Positions 1-7,369 of a DNA stretch of 44,637 nucleotides are shown piece after piece. The notes beneath the pieces were generated by a model. That model saw only the letters and a list, made by a program, of their open reading frames with translations, was not told the origin of the DNA and did not search any database. The translations under genes were made by a program, and so were the position numbers. Source of the stretch: Sphaerobacteraceae bacterium (GTDB lineage: Bacteria > Chloroflexota > Chloroflexia > Thermomicrobiales > Thermomicrobiaceae); the NCBI GenBank assembly GCA_007695115.1, contig REEK01000175.1, positions 1 through 44,637 on the forward strand, given 5' to 3'. Numbering within the stretch: the first letter of the stretch is position 1; each line of letters begins with the position of its first letter.

Positions 1-52
1 AATCAAAACCACTCGGGATTCATACAGACGTCTGTTCGCCAGCACACACAAA

Positions 53-78
53 GGCGGGCCAGCGAATGCTGGCCCGCC
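53..78 (-). terminator. Hairpin terminator downstream of the NlpC/P60 gene
   Basis: A perfect 11-bp inverted repeat (53-63 with 68-78) encloses a 4-nt loop. On the minus strand it is followed by TTTGTGTGTG, a weak T-rich tail. It lies about 30 bp past the stop of the NlpC/P60 gene, so it is the likely end of that transcript. Confidence 0.7.
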
Positions 79-110
79 TGGTCTGGTTCATGGTTCTGCG
101 GCGATCTGGC

Positions 111-1607
111 CTACTGAACTCGGCGAGCCGTGTAGTATCGCTGTCCCCAGTAGGAATCCCACAGGTTGCTGATGATCACACCGCTACCCGGTGTCGATGC
201 GTGAATGAACTGTCCGTTGCCAATGTAGATGCCGGCGTGAGACAGACCCCACTGGTAAGTGTTCTGCTGGAACACCATGTCGCCTGGCTGCAACTGATCT
301 GATGGGACATGCGTGCCCCGATTCACCTGAGCTTCGAGCGACCGTGGGTAATTGCTACCCGTCACCTGGTTGACAACATAGTAGAGGAAACCAGAGCAAT
401 CGAAGCCGGCCGGCGTCGTGCCACCCCAGACATACGGATAGCCGAGGAAGCGCATCGCCTGATTGACAATCTGCTGGCCTACTGGCGACGTTGCCGGAGC
501 TGGCGAAGAAGACGAGTCAGAGTTGGAGTTGCCGGAGCTTGACTGACCTGATCCGGACCCGGGGTCAGTTGGCTCGGAATCAGTGCCGCGGAGATAATCC
601 CCGTGGACCCATCCAGTGTGACCACGATAGTCAACTTTCCACCAGTTAGAACCGTCGCCCTCGACATGCGGACCATCGAGCACCTGCAGTACATGACCTT
701 CTGCGGCAACTGTCACCACGCTGCGACCGTAGCCGGCGCCGTGTCGAACATTCAAGCCATGCCCGCCGGTGTTGAAGATCTCAGCGTTACCACCGACCAC
801 AACACCATTCGAGTTGGATGGGGCTTCTTCCGGCTCATCCGCCGGAGCAGGATCTTCGACAACAGGCGCTTCTGGCTCTGCGGTAGCATCATCGTCACCA
901 CCGGACGCGTCATCATTACCAGGTTCCGGTGTTTCATCCGGGACTGGATCATCGCCCTGGGCTGGATCTGCTGGTTCACTGGAACCTGAATCCTGGTCAT
1001 CGGCCGGCTCAGCAACGTCAGTTGGATCGTCCTGCGCTTCATCAGCAGGCTGACCAGCGATCGTTACAACCGCGAGGTATCCGCGATGCGCATAGCCCTC
1101 GGTGCCGCGATATTCAACGTGCGCCCATGATGTTTCGCTTTCGTCGATCTGCTCGTCACCAAGGACATTCAGCTTTGAACCCTCGGGAATGACAGTCAGC
1201 GTGTCACTATCAGAACCTGCACCAGATCGAAGCCGCAAGCCGTGCCCATTGGTGCGGGCGACCTTGACTTGATCACCGGCCTGAGAGGCGAGCCCGTCGA
1301 TGTAATCGGCCATCAAATAAGCTTCGACGCCGTCAATCAGCACACCGTACCAGGAGATGCCGTCGGCTTCTTCCGGTCCACTGATGATGTCGACGACGGT
1401 GCCTTCGGGGGCAACGAAATGCACATCTGAACTTGTCGTTGGTGCAGTGCGAATGTTGACACCATATCCGTTGGTATTGGATATGGCGGCTTTCTCTCCC
1501 CCCACGAGGAAATCCGACGCGGCCGCCGGAACAGAGAAGACCATCAAAGCTGCGCAGGCAATAAGTGCGATGCGAAGCCGACGGCTCCGCAGACTTGATA
1601 CGCCCAA
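111..1607 (-). CDS. Secreted NlpC/P60 peptidoglycan hydrolase with three SH3b domains
   Basis: This 498-residue protein is an exported cell-wall endopeptidase. A signal peptide (basic RSRRLR, hydrophobic core, cleavage near PAAA-SD) is followed by two bacterial SH3 domains (about 39-105 and 112-180), an acidic Pro/Glu/Asp linker (about 185-265), a third SH3 domain (about 270-345), a Ser/Gly-rich spacer and an NlpC/P60 domain (about 380-498). The catalytic set is visible: Cys in FDCSG, His in LSHAGIYIG and His in FIHAS. Family members cleave D-Glu to diamino-acid bonds in peptidoglycan stem peptides. The chosen start is TTG at 1607, preceded by GAAGGGA; it gives a complete signal peptide and no better start is seen. 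The gene is monocistronic, with its own promoter, long leader and terminator. The domain assignment is secure; the exact bond cleaved is inferred from the family. Confidence 0.93.
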   Translation of the reverse strand: MGVSSLRSRRLRIALIACAALMVFSVPAAASDFLVGGEKAAISNTNGYGVNIRTAPTTSSDVHFVAPEGTVVDIISGPEEADGISWYGVLIDGVEAYLMADYIDGLASQAGDQVKVARTNGHGLRLRSGAGSDSDTLTVIPEGSKLNVLGDEQIDESETSWAHVEYRGTEGYAHRGYLAVVTIAGQPADEAQDDPTDVAEPADDQDSGSSEPADPAQGDDPVPDETPEPGNDDASGGDDDATAEPEAPVVEDPAPADEPEEAPSNSNGVVVGGNAEIFNTGGHGLNVRHGAGYGRSVVTVAAEGHVLQVLDGPHVEGDGSNWWKVDYRGHTGWVHGDYLRGTDSEPTDPGSGSGQSSSGNSNSDSSSSPAPATSPVGQQIVNQAMRFLGYPYVWGGTTPAGFDCSGFLYYVVNQVTGSNYPRSLEAQVNRGTHVPSDQLQPGDMVFQQNTYQWGLSHAGIYIGNGQFIHASTPGSGVIISNLWDSYWGQRYYTARRVQ

Positions 1608-1836
1608 ACCACGTTCCCTTCACAAACCCGAACCGGTTGATGCCACGTTCAAAGACGTCGATCGGTGTGGCATCGAACCTGCATAGACAAACTCAGCGAG
1701 CAGCCAGCTGCCTGGTATTCGCTGCGTTACAGATCAGTGTGGATCACTAGTCCCCCGAAATTTTCGCGAATTGCCCACAATTCGGCGAAAATGGCACGCG
1801 CCTGTAACCTAACAGACTCGTCCCCCACACTAACCC
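1608..1836 (-). promoter_or_regulatory. Long structured 5' leader of the NlpC/P60 gene
   Basis: The predicted transcript start (about 1836) leaves roughly 230 nt before the TTG codon. Three inverted repeats are visible: 1761-1791 (TTTTCGC plus GAATTG pairing across a 4-nt loop with one bulged base), TCGCTG/CAGCGA around the 1680-1725 stretch, and GATGCCAC/GTGGCATC (1639-1646 with 1667-1674) just above the ribosome binding site. Read as RNA, the order GCCGAAU, CGGGGGA, then a GAAUACC..CAGCU stretch loosely recalls the c-di-AMP (ydaO) riboswitch. It is not a clear match: the usual GGGUGAAUC-type block is missing. No protein-coding gene is seen in 1608-2014. Confidence 0.45.
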
Positions 1837-1841
1837 AGCGA

Positions 1842-1870
1842 AAATTAGCACACTCCACGTCTGCTGTCAA
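1842..1870 (-). promoter_or_regulatory. Sigma-70-type promoter of the NlpC/P60 gene
   Basis: On the minus strand TTGACA (1865-1870) is separated by exactly 17 bp from TAATTT (1842-1847). This is a consensus -35 and a good -10, pointing at the NlpC/P60 gene with a start near 1836. Confidence 0.65.
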
Positions 1871-1873
1871 CTG

Positions 1874-1898
1874 TTGGCAATGGGGCAAATTTTGCCAA
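1874..1898. promoter_or_regulatory. Nested dyad upstream of the NlpC/P60 promoter
   Basis: TTGGCAA (1874-1880) and TTGCCAA (1892-1898) form a dyad with an 11-bp spacer. Nested within it is GGCAAA-T-TTTGCC (1884-1896). It lies directly upstream of the -35 box, where an activator or repressor could bind. No regulator is identified. Confidence 0.4.
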
Positions 1899-2014
1899 AC
1901 GCCGAACCCGTACTGTCCTGCCTCTGTCAAAACGCGCAATCCGGATGGTGTGCGACATCGATACACTCAGATAAAGTCGTGTCGAGATCACGCGGACGTA
2001 CACTTTTTTTTAGG

Positions 2015-2788
2015 TCAATTCCGCGGCGTGTCTACCCGCATCGGAAGGCCCAGATCGCTCAAATAACTCTTCGCTTCGGCAATTGTGTATTCGCCGTAGT
2101 GAAAGATCGACGCAGCCAGAACGGCATGCGCTTTCCCTCTCTCGAACGCTTGATAAAGATGATCCAGGTTGCCGGCGCCACCAGACGCGATTACTGGAAC
2201 GTCCACCCGTTCGACCATCGCCGATGTCAGCTCCAGATCGTAGCCATCCTTCATTCCATCGGTGTTCATGGATGTGAGAAGAATCTCTCCGGCACCCATA
2301 CGAACCCCGGTCTCCGCCCACTCGAGGGCATCGATACCAGTTCCCTTGCGTCCACCATGCGTATAGACCTCCCAGCCGCCCTCGTCCCGGCGCCGGGCAT
2401 CGATCGCCAGCACTACACACTGGTTTCCGAATCGTTCGGCACACTCTCGCAAGAGCTCTGGTCTGGCCACGGCTGCGCTGTTGAGGCTTACCTTGTCGGC
2501 TCCTGCCCGGAGCAACCGGTGGGCATCATCGCTACTGCGTACCCCACCGCCGACCGTAAGTGGAATAAAGACCTGCTTTGCGGTCTGCCGGACAACATCG
2601 AGCATCGTATCGCGGTTGTCGCTGCTTGCGGTAATGTCCAGGAAAACCAGTTCATCGGCGCCAGCTTCATCATAGCGGGCAGCCAGTTCAACAGGGTCAC
2701 CGGCATCCCGGAGCTGTTGAAACTGAATACCTTTCACCACGCGACCTTCGGTTACGTCGAGACACGGGATAATGCGGCGCGTCAACAT
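2015..2788 (-). CDS. hisF: Imidazole glycerol phosphate synthase cyclase subunit HisF
   Basis: This 257-residue (beta/alpha)8 barrel is the cyclase subunit of IGP synthase. With ammonia from HisH it converts PRFAR to imidazole glycerol phosphate and AICAR, linking histidine and purine synthesis in the cytosol. The N-terminal phosphate barrel motif [14 protein letters not shown] carries the first catalytic Asp. The second catalytic position, in [12 protein letters not shown], is Asn rather than the Asp of Thermotoga maritima HisF, a substitution also found in E. coli HisF. The C-terminal phosphate site is VIASGGAGN. The start ATG lies 2 nt after the stop of the coiled-coil gene, with GGAATAA upstream, so translation is probably coupled. 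It is the last gene of the long minus-strand block; hisH and hisA lie in the same block but are separated from it by the coiled-coil gene. Confidence 0.97.
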   Translation of the reverse strand: MLTRRIIPCLDVTEGRVVKGIQFQQLRDAGDPVELAARYDEAGADELVFLDITASSDNRDTMLDVVRQTAKQVFIPLTVGGGVRSSDDAHRLLRAGADKVSLNSAAVARPELLRECAERFGNQCVVLAIDARRRDEGGWEVYTHGGRKGTGIDALEWAETGVRMGAGEILLTSMNTDGMKDGYDLELTSAMVERVDVPVIASGGAGNLDHLYQAFERGKAHAVLAASIFHYGEYTIAEAKSYLSDLGLPMRVDTPRN

Positions 2789-2790
2789 AG

Positions 2791-3927
2791 TTATTCCTTG
2801 TCCGATTCATCTTCCTGTTCGTCTGCGCTAATCGTCCAGCGCCGCTCGGCTTCTCGCCGGGCTTCCCGCACCTGCTCCAGCTCTTCCTGGATCTGCTCCA
2901 TCCGTGTTCGCACTCGCTGCTCATGCAGATACCAGAGATCTCGCCGTACCCGGGAATCATCCTGACGCAGTTCATCCAGCGTCATTTCCAGCATATTTAC
3001 CCGGTAGCTGATCTCACGATCGAGCTGTTCGAGATCATCGATCCGGGTGTCAATCCGGGCATGTCGTTGTTCGTCGCTATCCCGCAGTTCCTGTACGTCA
3101 CTGTCGAGCCGCTGACGCACTTCCTCGATCCGCTGGGAGTTCATGTCGTCTCGCTCGCGGGTCTGTGTGGTGATTCGTCCGATCTCGCCGGCAACCTGCT
3201 CGATATCAGACTCGATACCTTCGAATCGGCCAAATTCAGCCTCAGCGCGCTCCCTGACTGTGTCGATCTGCACCTGCAATGTCTGCCAGACCGAGCTGTA
3301 ATCACGGAACTTGGTGTCGTACGCCAGAATTTCCTGGTGTAACTCCTGAAGCCGGCGCTTGAACTCATGCTCCACGATTTTGACTGAATCGTTGGTCTGA
3401 TGCTGGTCTCGCTGCGTACGGTCGATCTCACCTCGCAACGTCTCGATCTGGTCCCGAAGTGCCTGAATATTCACGGAGTGGCGCTCATGATGCGCTGTCA
3501 GGTGCTCCGCATGTGACCGGAGATCGTCGATCCGTTTGTCAACGTCCGTATCTTCATCCCGGAACCGTCGCACCGCCTCGATCAGTTCGCTGACATGCGC
3601 CTGGAGCGTTCTGATCGGTCGGGTCGAATCATCGATTCTGTTCGACAGCTCCCCCAGTTGCTCGCGCACACGCGCTTCTTCGAGCTGGCGTGCCTGCCCA
3701 GCCTGTGAGACTTCATGCTGATGCTGTTCCAGAGCAAGTCGGTCCTGCGCTGCGGCGCTCAGGCTCGTCTTGAGCTGATCTTCGAGGCGGGCGCAACGCG
3801 TCGACAGCTCACGAATAGTCTGCCGCAGCTCATCGATCTGCTGCTGCATTCCATACTGTTGCGAATCTTCACGCCGTCGCTGTTCTTCATCTCGCACGTA
3901 TTCCGGATACCCCTTTGTTGCGCTCAT
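2791..3927 (-). CDS. Coiled-coil protein of unknown function inside the his operon
   Basis: I do not recognise this 378-residue protein. It is almost wholly alpha-helical coiled coil: long runs rich in Glu, Arg, Gln and Leu with heptad-like spacing (for example [17 protein letters not shown]) run from about residue 20 to 360. No signal peptide, membrane segment or catalytic motif is seen. The N-terminus ([20 protein letters not shown]) is charged and the C-terminus is acidic. Its ATG overlaps the hisA stop by one base (TGATG) and its stop lies 2 nt before hisF, so it is translationally embedded in the histidine genes. Structural scaffolding, cell-shape or DNA-associated roles are all possible; nothing in the sequence selects one. 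The coding call is firm because of its length, coupling and fit between neighbours. Confidence 0.85.
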   Translation of the reverse strand: MSATKGYPEYVRDEEQRRREDSQQYGMQQQIDELRQTIRELSTRCARLEDQLKTSLSAAAQDRLALEQHQHEVSQAGQARQLEEARVREQLGELSNRIDDSTRPIRTLQAHVSELIEAVRRFRDEDTDVDKRIDDLRSHAEHLTAHHERHSVNIQALRDQIETLRGEIDRTQRDQHQTNDSVKIVEHEFKRRLQELHQEILAYDTKFRDYSSVWQTLQVQIDTVRERAEAEFGRFEGIESDIEQVAGEIGRITTQTRERDDMNSQRIEEVRQRLDSDVQELRDSDEQRHARIDTRIDDLEQLDREISYRVNMLEMTLDELRQDDSRVRRDLWYLHEQRVRTRMEQIQEELEQVREARREAERRWTISADEQEDESDKE

Positions 3928-4670
3928 CAGGATCCGCCGGTCTCAACCGTGTCCTGCCCGAGATACCATCCGTTTGCACTGTTGATCGAAATCGTACCAT
4001 CGTAGAGTGCCCGTCCAACGATTGCACCCTCTACGTTCCGGATCCTCGAGAGATGCCACAGATCATCCATCCGGGCCACACCGCCCGAGGCGATGATCGC
4101 CGGCCCGATTCGGGCAACGCGGGCAGTCTCTTCGAAGTTCGGGGAGGTCAACGTGCCGTCTCGATCGATGTCGGTGTAGATGACGCGCTCGATACCTGCC
4201 GAAAGTGCATCTTCGATAATCTCCACTGCCGAGACCGTGGAGACTTCCTCCCAGCCGCGGACGGCAACGTAACCATCCCGGGCATCAACGCCGAGTACGA
4301 TGCGCTCGGATCCAAAGCGATCAACCGATTCCTGCAGCAATTCCGGGTTGTCGATCGCCGCCGTCCCCAGAATCACGCGATCGACTCCGGCATCGATAGC
4401 CTCTTGGATGTGTTCGATCGATCGCAGCCCGCCTCCGAGTTGAACCGGCATACCGAGCTCACAGAGTGCCCGAACGATGTCGGTCTGAACCGGGTGCCCC
4501 GCCCGGGCGCCATCCAGATCCACCACGTGGAGTCGCCTGGCGCCGGACGATTTCCAGCGCTCGCCCACTTCACGAGGATCGGCGGAATACGACGTTTCCT
4601 GGTCGAAATCGCCCTGAAAGAGGCGAACACATCGACCTTCGCGAAGATCAATCGCGGGAATGACGAGCAT
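3927..4670 (-). CDS. hisA: Phosphoribosyl-formimino-AICAR ribotide isomerase HisA
   Basis: This 247-residue (beta/alpha)8 barrel is the HisA isomerase, which converts ProFAR to PRFAR by an Amadori rearrangement in histidine synthesis. The first catalytic Asp is in IPAIDLREGRCVRL, the second in YTDIDRDGTL, and phosphate-binding Gly motifs occur in QLGGGLRS and IIASGGVA. Length is typical. The ATG overlaps the 3' end of hisH by 23 nt, and its stop overlaps the start of the coiled-coil gene by one base, both signs of coupled translation. Some actinobacterial homologues (PriA) also carry TrpF activity. That bifunctionality cannot be excluded here, but nothing in the window argues for it. Confidence 0.95.
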   Translation of the reverse strand: MLVIPAIDLREGRCVRLFQGDFDQETSYSADPREVGERWKSSGARRLHVVDLDGARAGHPVQTDIVRALCELGMPVQLGGGLRSIEHIQEAIDAGVDRVILGTAAIDNPELLQESVDRFGSERIVLGVDARDGYVAVRGWEEVSTVSAVEIIEDALSAGIERVIYTDIDRDGTLTSPNFEETARVARIGPAIIASGGVARMDDLWHLSRIRNVEGAIVGRALYDGTISINSANGWYLGQDTVETGGS

Positions 4671-5304
4671 CGACAGCCACCGTTCGTTGATCCAGTCCTT
4701 CGTGAACGATTGCCACGAAGTTCTCCAGCAATTTCAGTCCCCAGTGACCACTCTTCTCCGGGTGAAACTGGGTTCCCATGACGGTTCCGTTGCAGACCGC
4801 CGATGTAAACCGGACACCGTAATCGGTTTCACTACCAATCCACTCGCGATCTTCAGGGTCAGCGTAATATGAATGCACGAAATAGAAATCAGTGCCGTCC
4901 GGGATGCCCGCGAACAGCGGGTGTTTTCCGTTCTGATGCACCTGGTTCCATCCCATATGCGGAATCGGTTGCCCGCTGGGCAAACGCTTCACCGAGCCCG
5001 GGATAACGTCCAGGCAGGGATGCTCGCCGCCCTCATAACTGCGGGATAGCAGCACCTGCATCCCCATACAGATGCCGAGGTACGGCGTCTGACTGGCAAT
5101 CACCGCTCGCACCACGTCGGTGAGCTGCAGTGAAGTCAGATGCTTCATCGTATCTGCGGCCGCCCCGACACCGGGAACCACAACTCCTTGAGCAGTCCGA
5201 ATGACCTCGGGATCGTGCGTTACTTCCACTGGCGCCCCGATGCGGTCAAGCGCGTTGGCAACACTGGCCAGGTTGCCAGCACCGTAGTCCACCACAGCGA
5301 TCAT
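4648..5304 (-). CDS. hisH: Imidazole glycerol phosphate synthase glutamine amidotransferase HisH
   Basis: HisH is the glutaminase subunit that feeds ammonia to HisF. The 218-residue protein shows a class I amidotransferase fold: VVDYGAGNLASV at the N-terminus, the nucleophilic Cys in YLGICMGMQVL, the oxyanion-loop-like stretch PGVGAAADTM, and the His-Glu pair of the catalytic triad in GTQFHPEKSG. The C-terminus runs about 20 residues past the usual end because the frame reads through into the start of hisA. The ATG overlaps the stop of the upstream HDAC-like gene by 4 nt (ATGA). Together with hisA, the coiled-coil gene and hisF it forms a compact minus-strand cluster. Confidence 0.95.
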   Translation of the reverse strand: MIAVVDYGAGNLASVANALDRIGAPVEVTHDPEVIRTAQGVVVPGVGAAADTMKHLTSLQLTDVVRAVIASQTPYLGICMGMQVLLSRSYEGGEHPCLDVIPGSVKRLPSGQPIPHMGWNQVHQNGKHPLFAGIPDGTDFYFVHSYYADPEDREWIGSETDYGVRFTSAVCNGTVMGTQFHPEKSGHWGLKLLENFVAIVHEGLDQRTVAVDARHSRD

Positions 5305-6269
5305 TCACTGCCCCTCTCTGTCCGGGTTGAGGAATCGAGCCCATCGAGGACCGACAGCACGCTTTCGCTCAACGCCTGACGATTGTACCCGCCTTCAAGG
5401 ATCAGAACGAGTTGTCCATCTGTCAATTCTTCCGCCCACCCCTTCACGCGTTCCGCCATCATCCGGAATCCTGCGTCCGAAACGGCCATCGAGGCGAGCG
5501 GGTCGCTCTGGTGAGCATCGAATCCAGCCGACACCAGAATCAGCTGCGGCTGGAACTCGGCAACCGCTGGACCAATTATGTCATCCATCACCCGCAGATA
5601 GTCGTCGTCATTGGAACCCGCAGGCAGTGGCACATTCAGCGTTGAGCCCAGACCATCCCCGGCGCCACGCTCGTGCTCCAGTCCACTGCCAGGAAAGTGC
5701 GGCCACTGATGAACTGAACAGAACAACACGTCGGGGGATTCATAGAATATGTCCTGCGTCCCGTTTCCGTGGTGGACATCCCAGTCGATAATTGCGACCC
5801 GGGAGCGGCCATGGACGGACTGCGCGTGGTGGGCGGCGATGGCGATACTGTTGAAAAGACAGAATCCCATGCAGCGATTGCGCTCGGCGTGGTGTCCGGG
5901 AGGGCGGGCGATAGCAAATGCTCGCTGATGCGTGCCGAGACAAACAAGATCGACCGCCGTGCAGGCTGCGCCGATCGCGTTGAGCGCAGCATCCCACGAG
6001 CCAGCAGCCACCAGCGTATCGGCGTCGATCATCCCGCCACCGGTATCAGCGATTCCCCGGACGAGTTCCACCAGTTCAGGAGAATGCACGCTGAGCGGTG
6101 CCGAATCATCAGCCAGCCCCGCGTGAACGACGGCGCGCTCATCGAGCCTTCCGTGCTGCAGCAGATGCCGCTCGATCGCCTCGAGCCGTGCCTGATTTTC
6201 CGGATGCGAGCCGGTATCGTGACCAGATGAGTGGTCAGAAACGACGAGTGCGGTCAGATCAGCCATCAC
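5301..6269 (-). CDS. Histone-deacetylase-family zinc amidohydrolase
   Basis: This 322-residue protein belongs to the arginase/deacetylase superfamily (class II HDAC, AcuC, acetylpolyamine amidohydrolase). Recognisable elements in order are HPENQARLEAIERHL, the His-His dyad in RPPGHHAERNRCMGFC, zinc ligands in IDWDVHHGNGTQD, the loop CSVHQWPHFPGSG, the third zinc ligand in SAGFDAHQSDPLA, and the transition-state Tyr in LEGGYN. All catalytic residues are intact, so it is probably active. Substrates in the family include acetyl-lysine on proteins such as acetyl-CoA synthetase, acetylpolyamines and other acylamides; the sequence does not decide between them. Its stop overlaps the hisH start by 4 nt. 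Placement upstream of histidine genes is unusual and may be only an operon convenience. Confidence 0.92.
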   Translation of the reverse strand: MMADLTALVVSDHSSGHDTGSHPENQARLEAIERHLLQHGRLDERAVVHAGLADDSAPLSVHSPELVELVRGIADTGGGMIDADTLVAAGSWDAALNAIGAACTAVDLVCLGTHQRAFAIARPPGHHAERNRCMGFCLFNSIAIAAHHAQSVHGRSRVAIIDWDVHHGNGTQDIFYESPDVLFCSVHQWPHFPGSGLEHERGAGDGLGSTLNVPLPAGSNDDDYLRVMDDIIGPAVAEFQPQLILVSAGFDAHQSDPLASMAVSDAGFRMMAERVKGWAEELTDGQLVLILEGGYNRQALSESVLSVLDGLDSSTRTERGSE

Positions 6270-6316
6270 GTCCCCTTATGCAGCATGGCGACAGCACTCG
6301 CTGGTGGAGTCAGCGT

Positions 6317-6547
6317 TTAGCGAATCGCCATCAATGTAACCGTGCTCATCACGCCGTCGATTCGTTGCAGGCGATCCATCACGATACGTCCGATGTCTCG
6401 CGCTGATTGAGACTCAACGATCGCCACGATGTCGTAGGTGCCAGCAACGATGTTTACCTCGCGCACGTCTTCCATATCACCGAGCGTCTTGTAGACGTCG
6501 TCACCCCGGCCGATCTCAGTCGTAATCAGCACATACGCCCTGGTCAT
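6317..6547 (-). CDS. Stand-alone Lrp/AsnC ligand-binding (RAM) domain protein
   Basis: At 76 residues this is a single RAM domain: the alternating pattern AYVLITTEIGRGDDVYKTL, VNIVAGTYDIVAIVE and a final VTLMAIR strand matches the C-terminal ligand-binding and oligomerisation domain of Lrp/AsnC regulators. The helix-turn-helix is absent, and upstream sequence does not encode one in frame. Such stand-alone RAM proteins form decamer-like rings and bind amino acids. Whether this one has a regulatory partner is unknown. It sits between the inositol monophosphatase (15 nt upstream) and the HDAC-like gene (47 nt downstream) on the same strand. Confidence 0.88.
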   Translation of the reverse strand: MTRAYVLITTEIGRGDDVYKTLGDMEDVREVNIVAGTYDIVAIVESQSARDIGRIVMDRLQRIDGVMSTVTLMAIR

Positions 6548-6562
6548 ACTTCCCCGCTCTCG

Positions 6563-7342
6563 TTAGCTACCCGGCCGCAGACCAGCCAGGAGATCGTTGT
6601 GAACGTGTCCATTCGTGGCGATCAATCCCGGCGAATCGATCCAGTACTCTTCGCCGTAGTAGTCGGTGACCCTTCCACCGGCTTCCAGCACCATCAGCGA
6701 GCCCGCCGCAGAATCCCACGGCTTCAATCCGGACTCCCAGAAGCCATCGTACCGGCCGTTCGCCACAAAGCAGAGATCGAGCGCCGCAGCGCCAACGCGT
6801 CGTACCGCTCTCGTCAGGTGCGTGAAGTGCTGGAATCGCTCCAGATTCTCCGCCCGCTTTTCCAGGTCATACGGGAAGCCGGTCGCCAGCATCGACTGCA
6901 GAAAGACGGATGTGTCCGTGACATGAATCCGCTTGCCGTTGCAGGTTGCACCACTGCCACGCTCGGCAATGAACAATTCGTCGCGCATCGGGTCATAGAC
7001 CACTCCGAGCGTGACCCGGCCGTCCTGTTCGAGCCCGATCGAGACGCAGATATGCGGGTTGGCATTGGCAAAGTTCGTCGTTCCATCGAGCGGATCAACG
7101 ACCCACCGGCTACTGGAGCCACCGTTTCCGTCTCTCGTGCCCGATTCCTCAGCCAGAACGCCGAAATCGGGAAACGCGCCAGTCAGACGCTCGAGAACCG
7201 CCGCCTCGGCTTCGTGGTCGGCAACCGTCACCACGTCGATCTCGCCTTTGTACTCAACTCCATCGAGTTTGCCAAAATGTTTGCGGATAATCCTGCCGGC
7301 TTCCAGTGCGGCGTCAATGGCGATCGAACGTGGAGTGTGCAA
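6563..7342 (-). CDS. suhB: Inositol monophosphatase family protein
   Basis: This 259-residue Mg-dependent phosphatase has the family signature in order: GEIDVVTVADHEAE, metal-binding LAEESGT, WVVDPLDGTTNFA with the catalytic DPLDGT motif, and KPWDSAAGSLMVLEAGG near the C-terminus. Members hydrolyse myo-inositol-1-phosphate and related sugar phosphates, and some act on histidinol phosphate (HisN type). The neighbouring histidine genes make a histidinol phosphatase role worth testing. The motifs fit a general IMPase equally well, so the suhB symbol is a family label. It lies 27 nt downstream of tsaD. Confidence 0.9.
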   Translation of the reverse strand: MHTPRSIAIDAALEAGRIIRKHFGKLDGVEYKGEIDVVTVADHEAEAAVLERLTGAFPDFGVLAEESGTRDGNGGSSSRWVVDPLDGTTNFANANPHICVSIGLEQDGRVTLGVVYDPMRDELFIAERGSGATCNGKRIHVTDTSVFLQSMLATGFPYDLEKRAENLERFQHFTHLTRAVRRVGAAALDLCFVANGRYDGFWESGLKPWDSAAGSLMVLEAGGRVTDYYGEEYWIDSPGLIATNGHVHNDLLAGLRPGS

Positions 7343-7369
7343 ACCGTCTCCTTACACAGACATCGATTT

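Noticed and set aside
1976-2011. T8 run (2004-2011) preceded by a weak hairpin, as a plus-strand terminator of a small RNA
   Set aside because: The stem is short and imperfect, and I find no plus-strand promoter in the gap.
2015-2788. HisF has Asn where T. maritima HisF has its second catalytic Asp
   Set aside because: E. coli HisF also carries Asn at this place, so the change does not imply loss of function.
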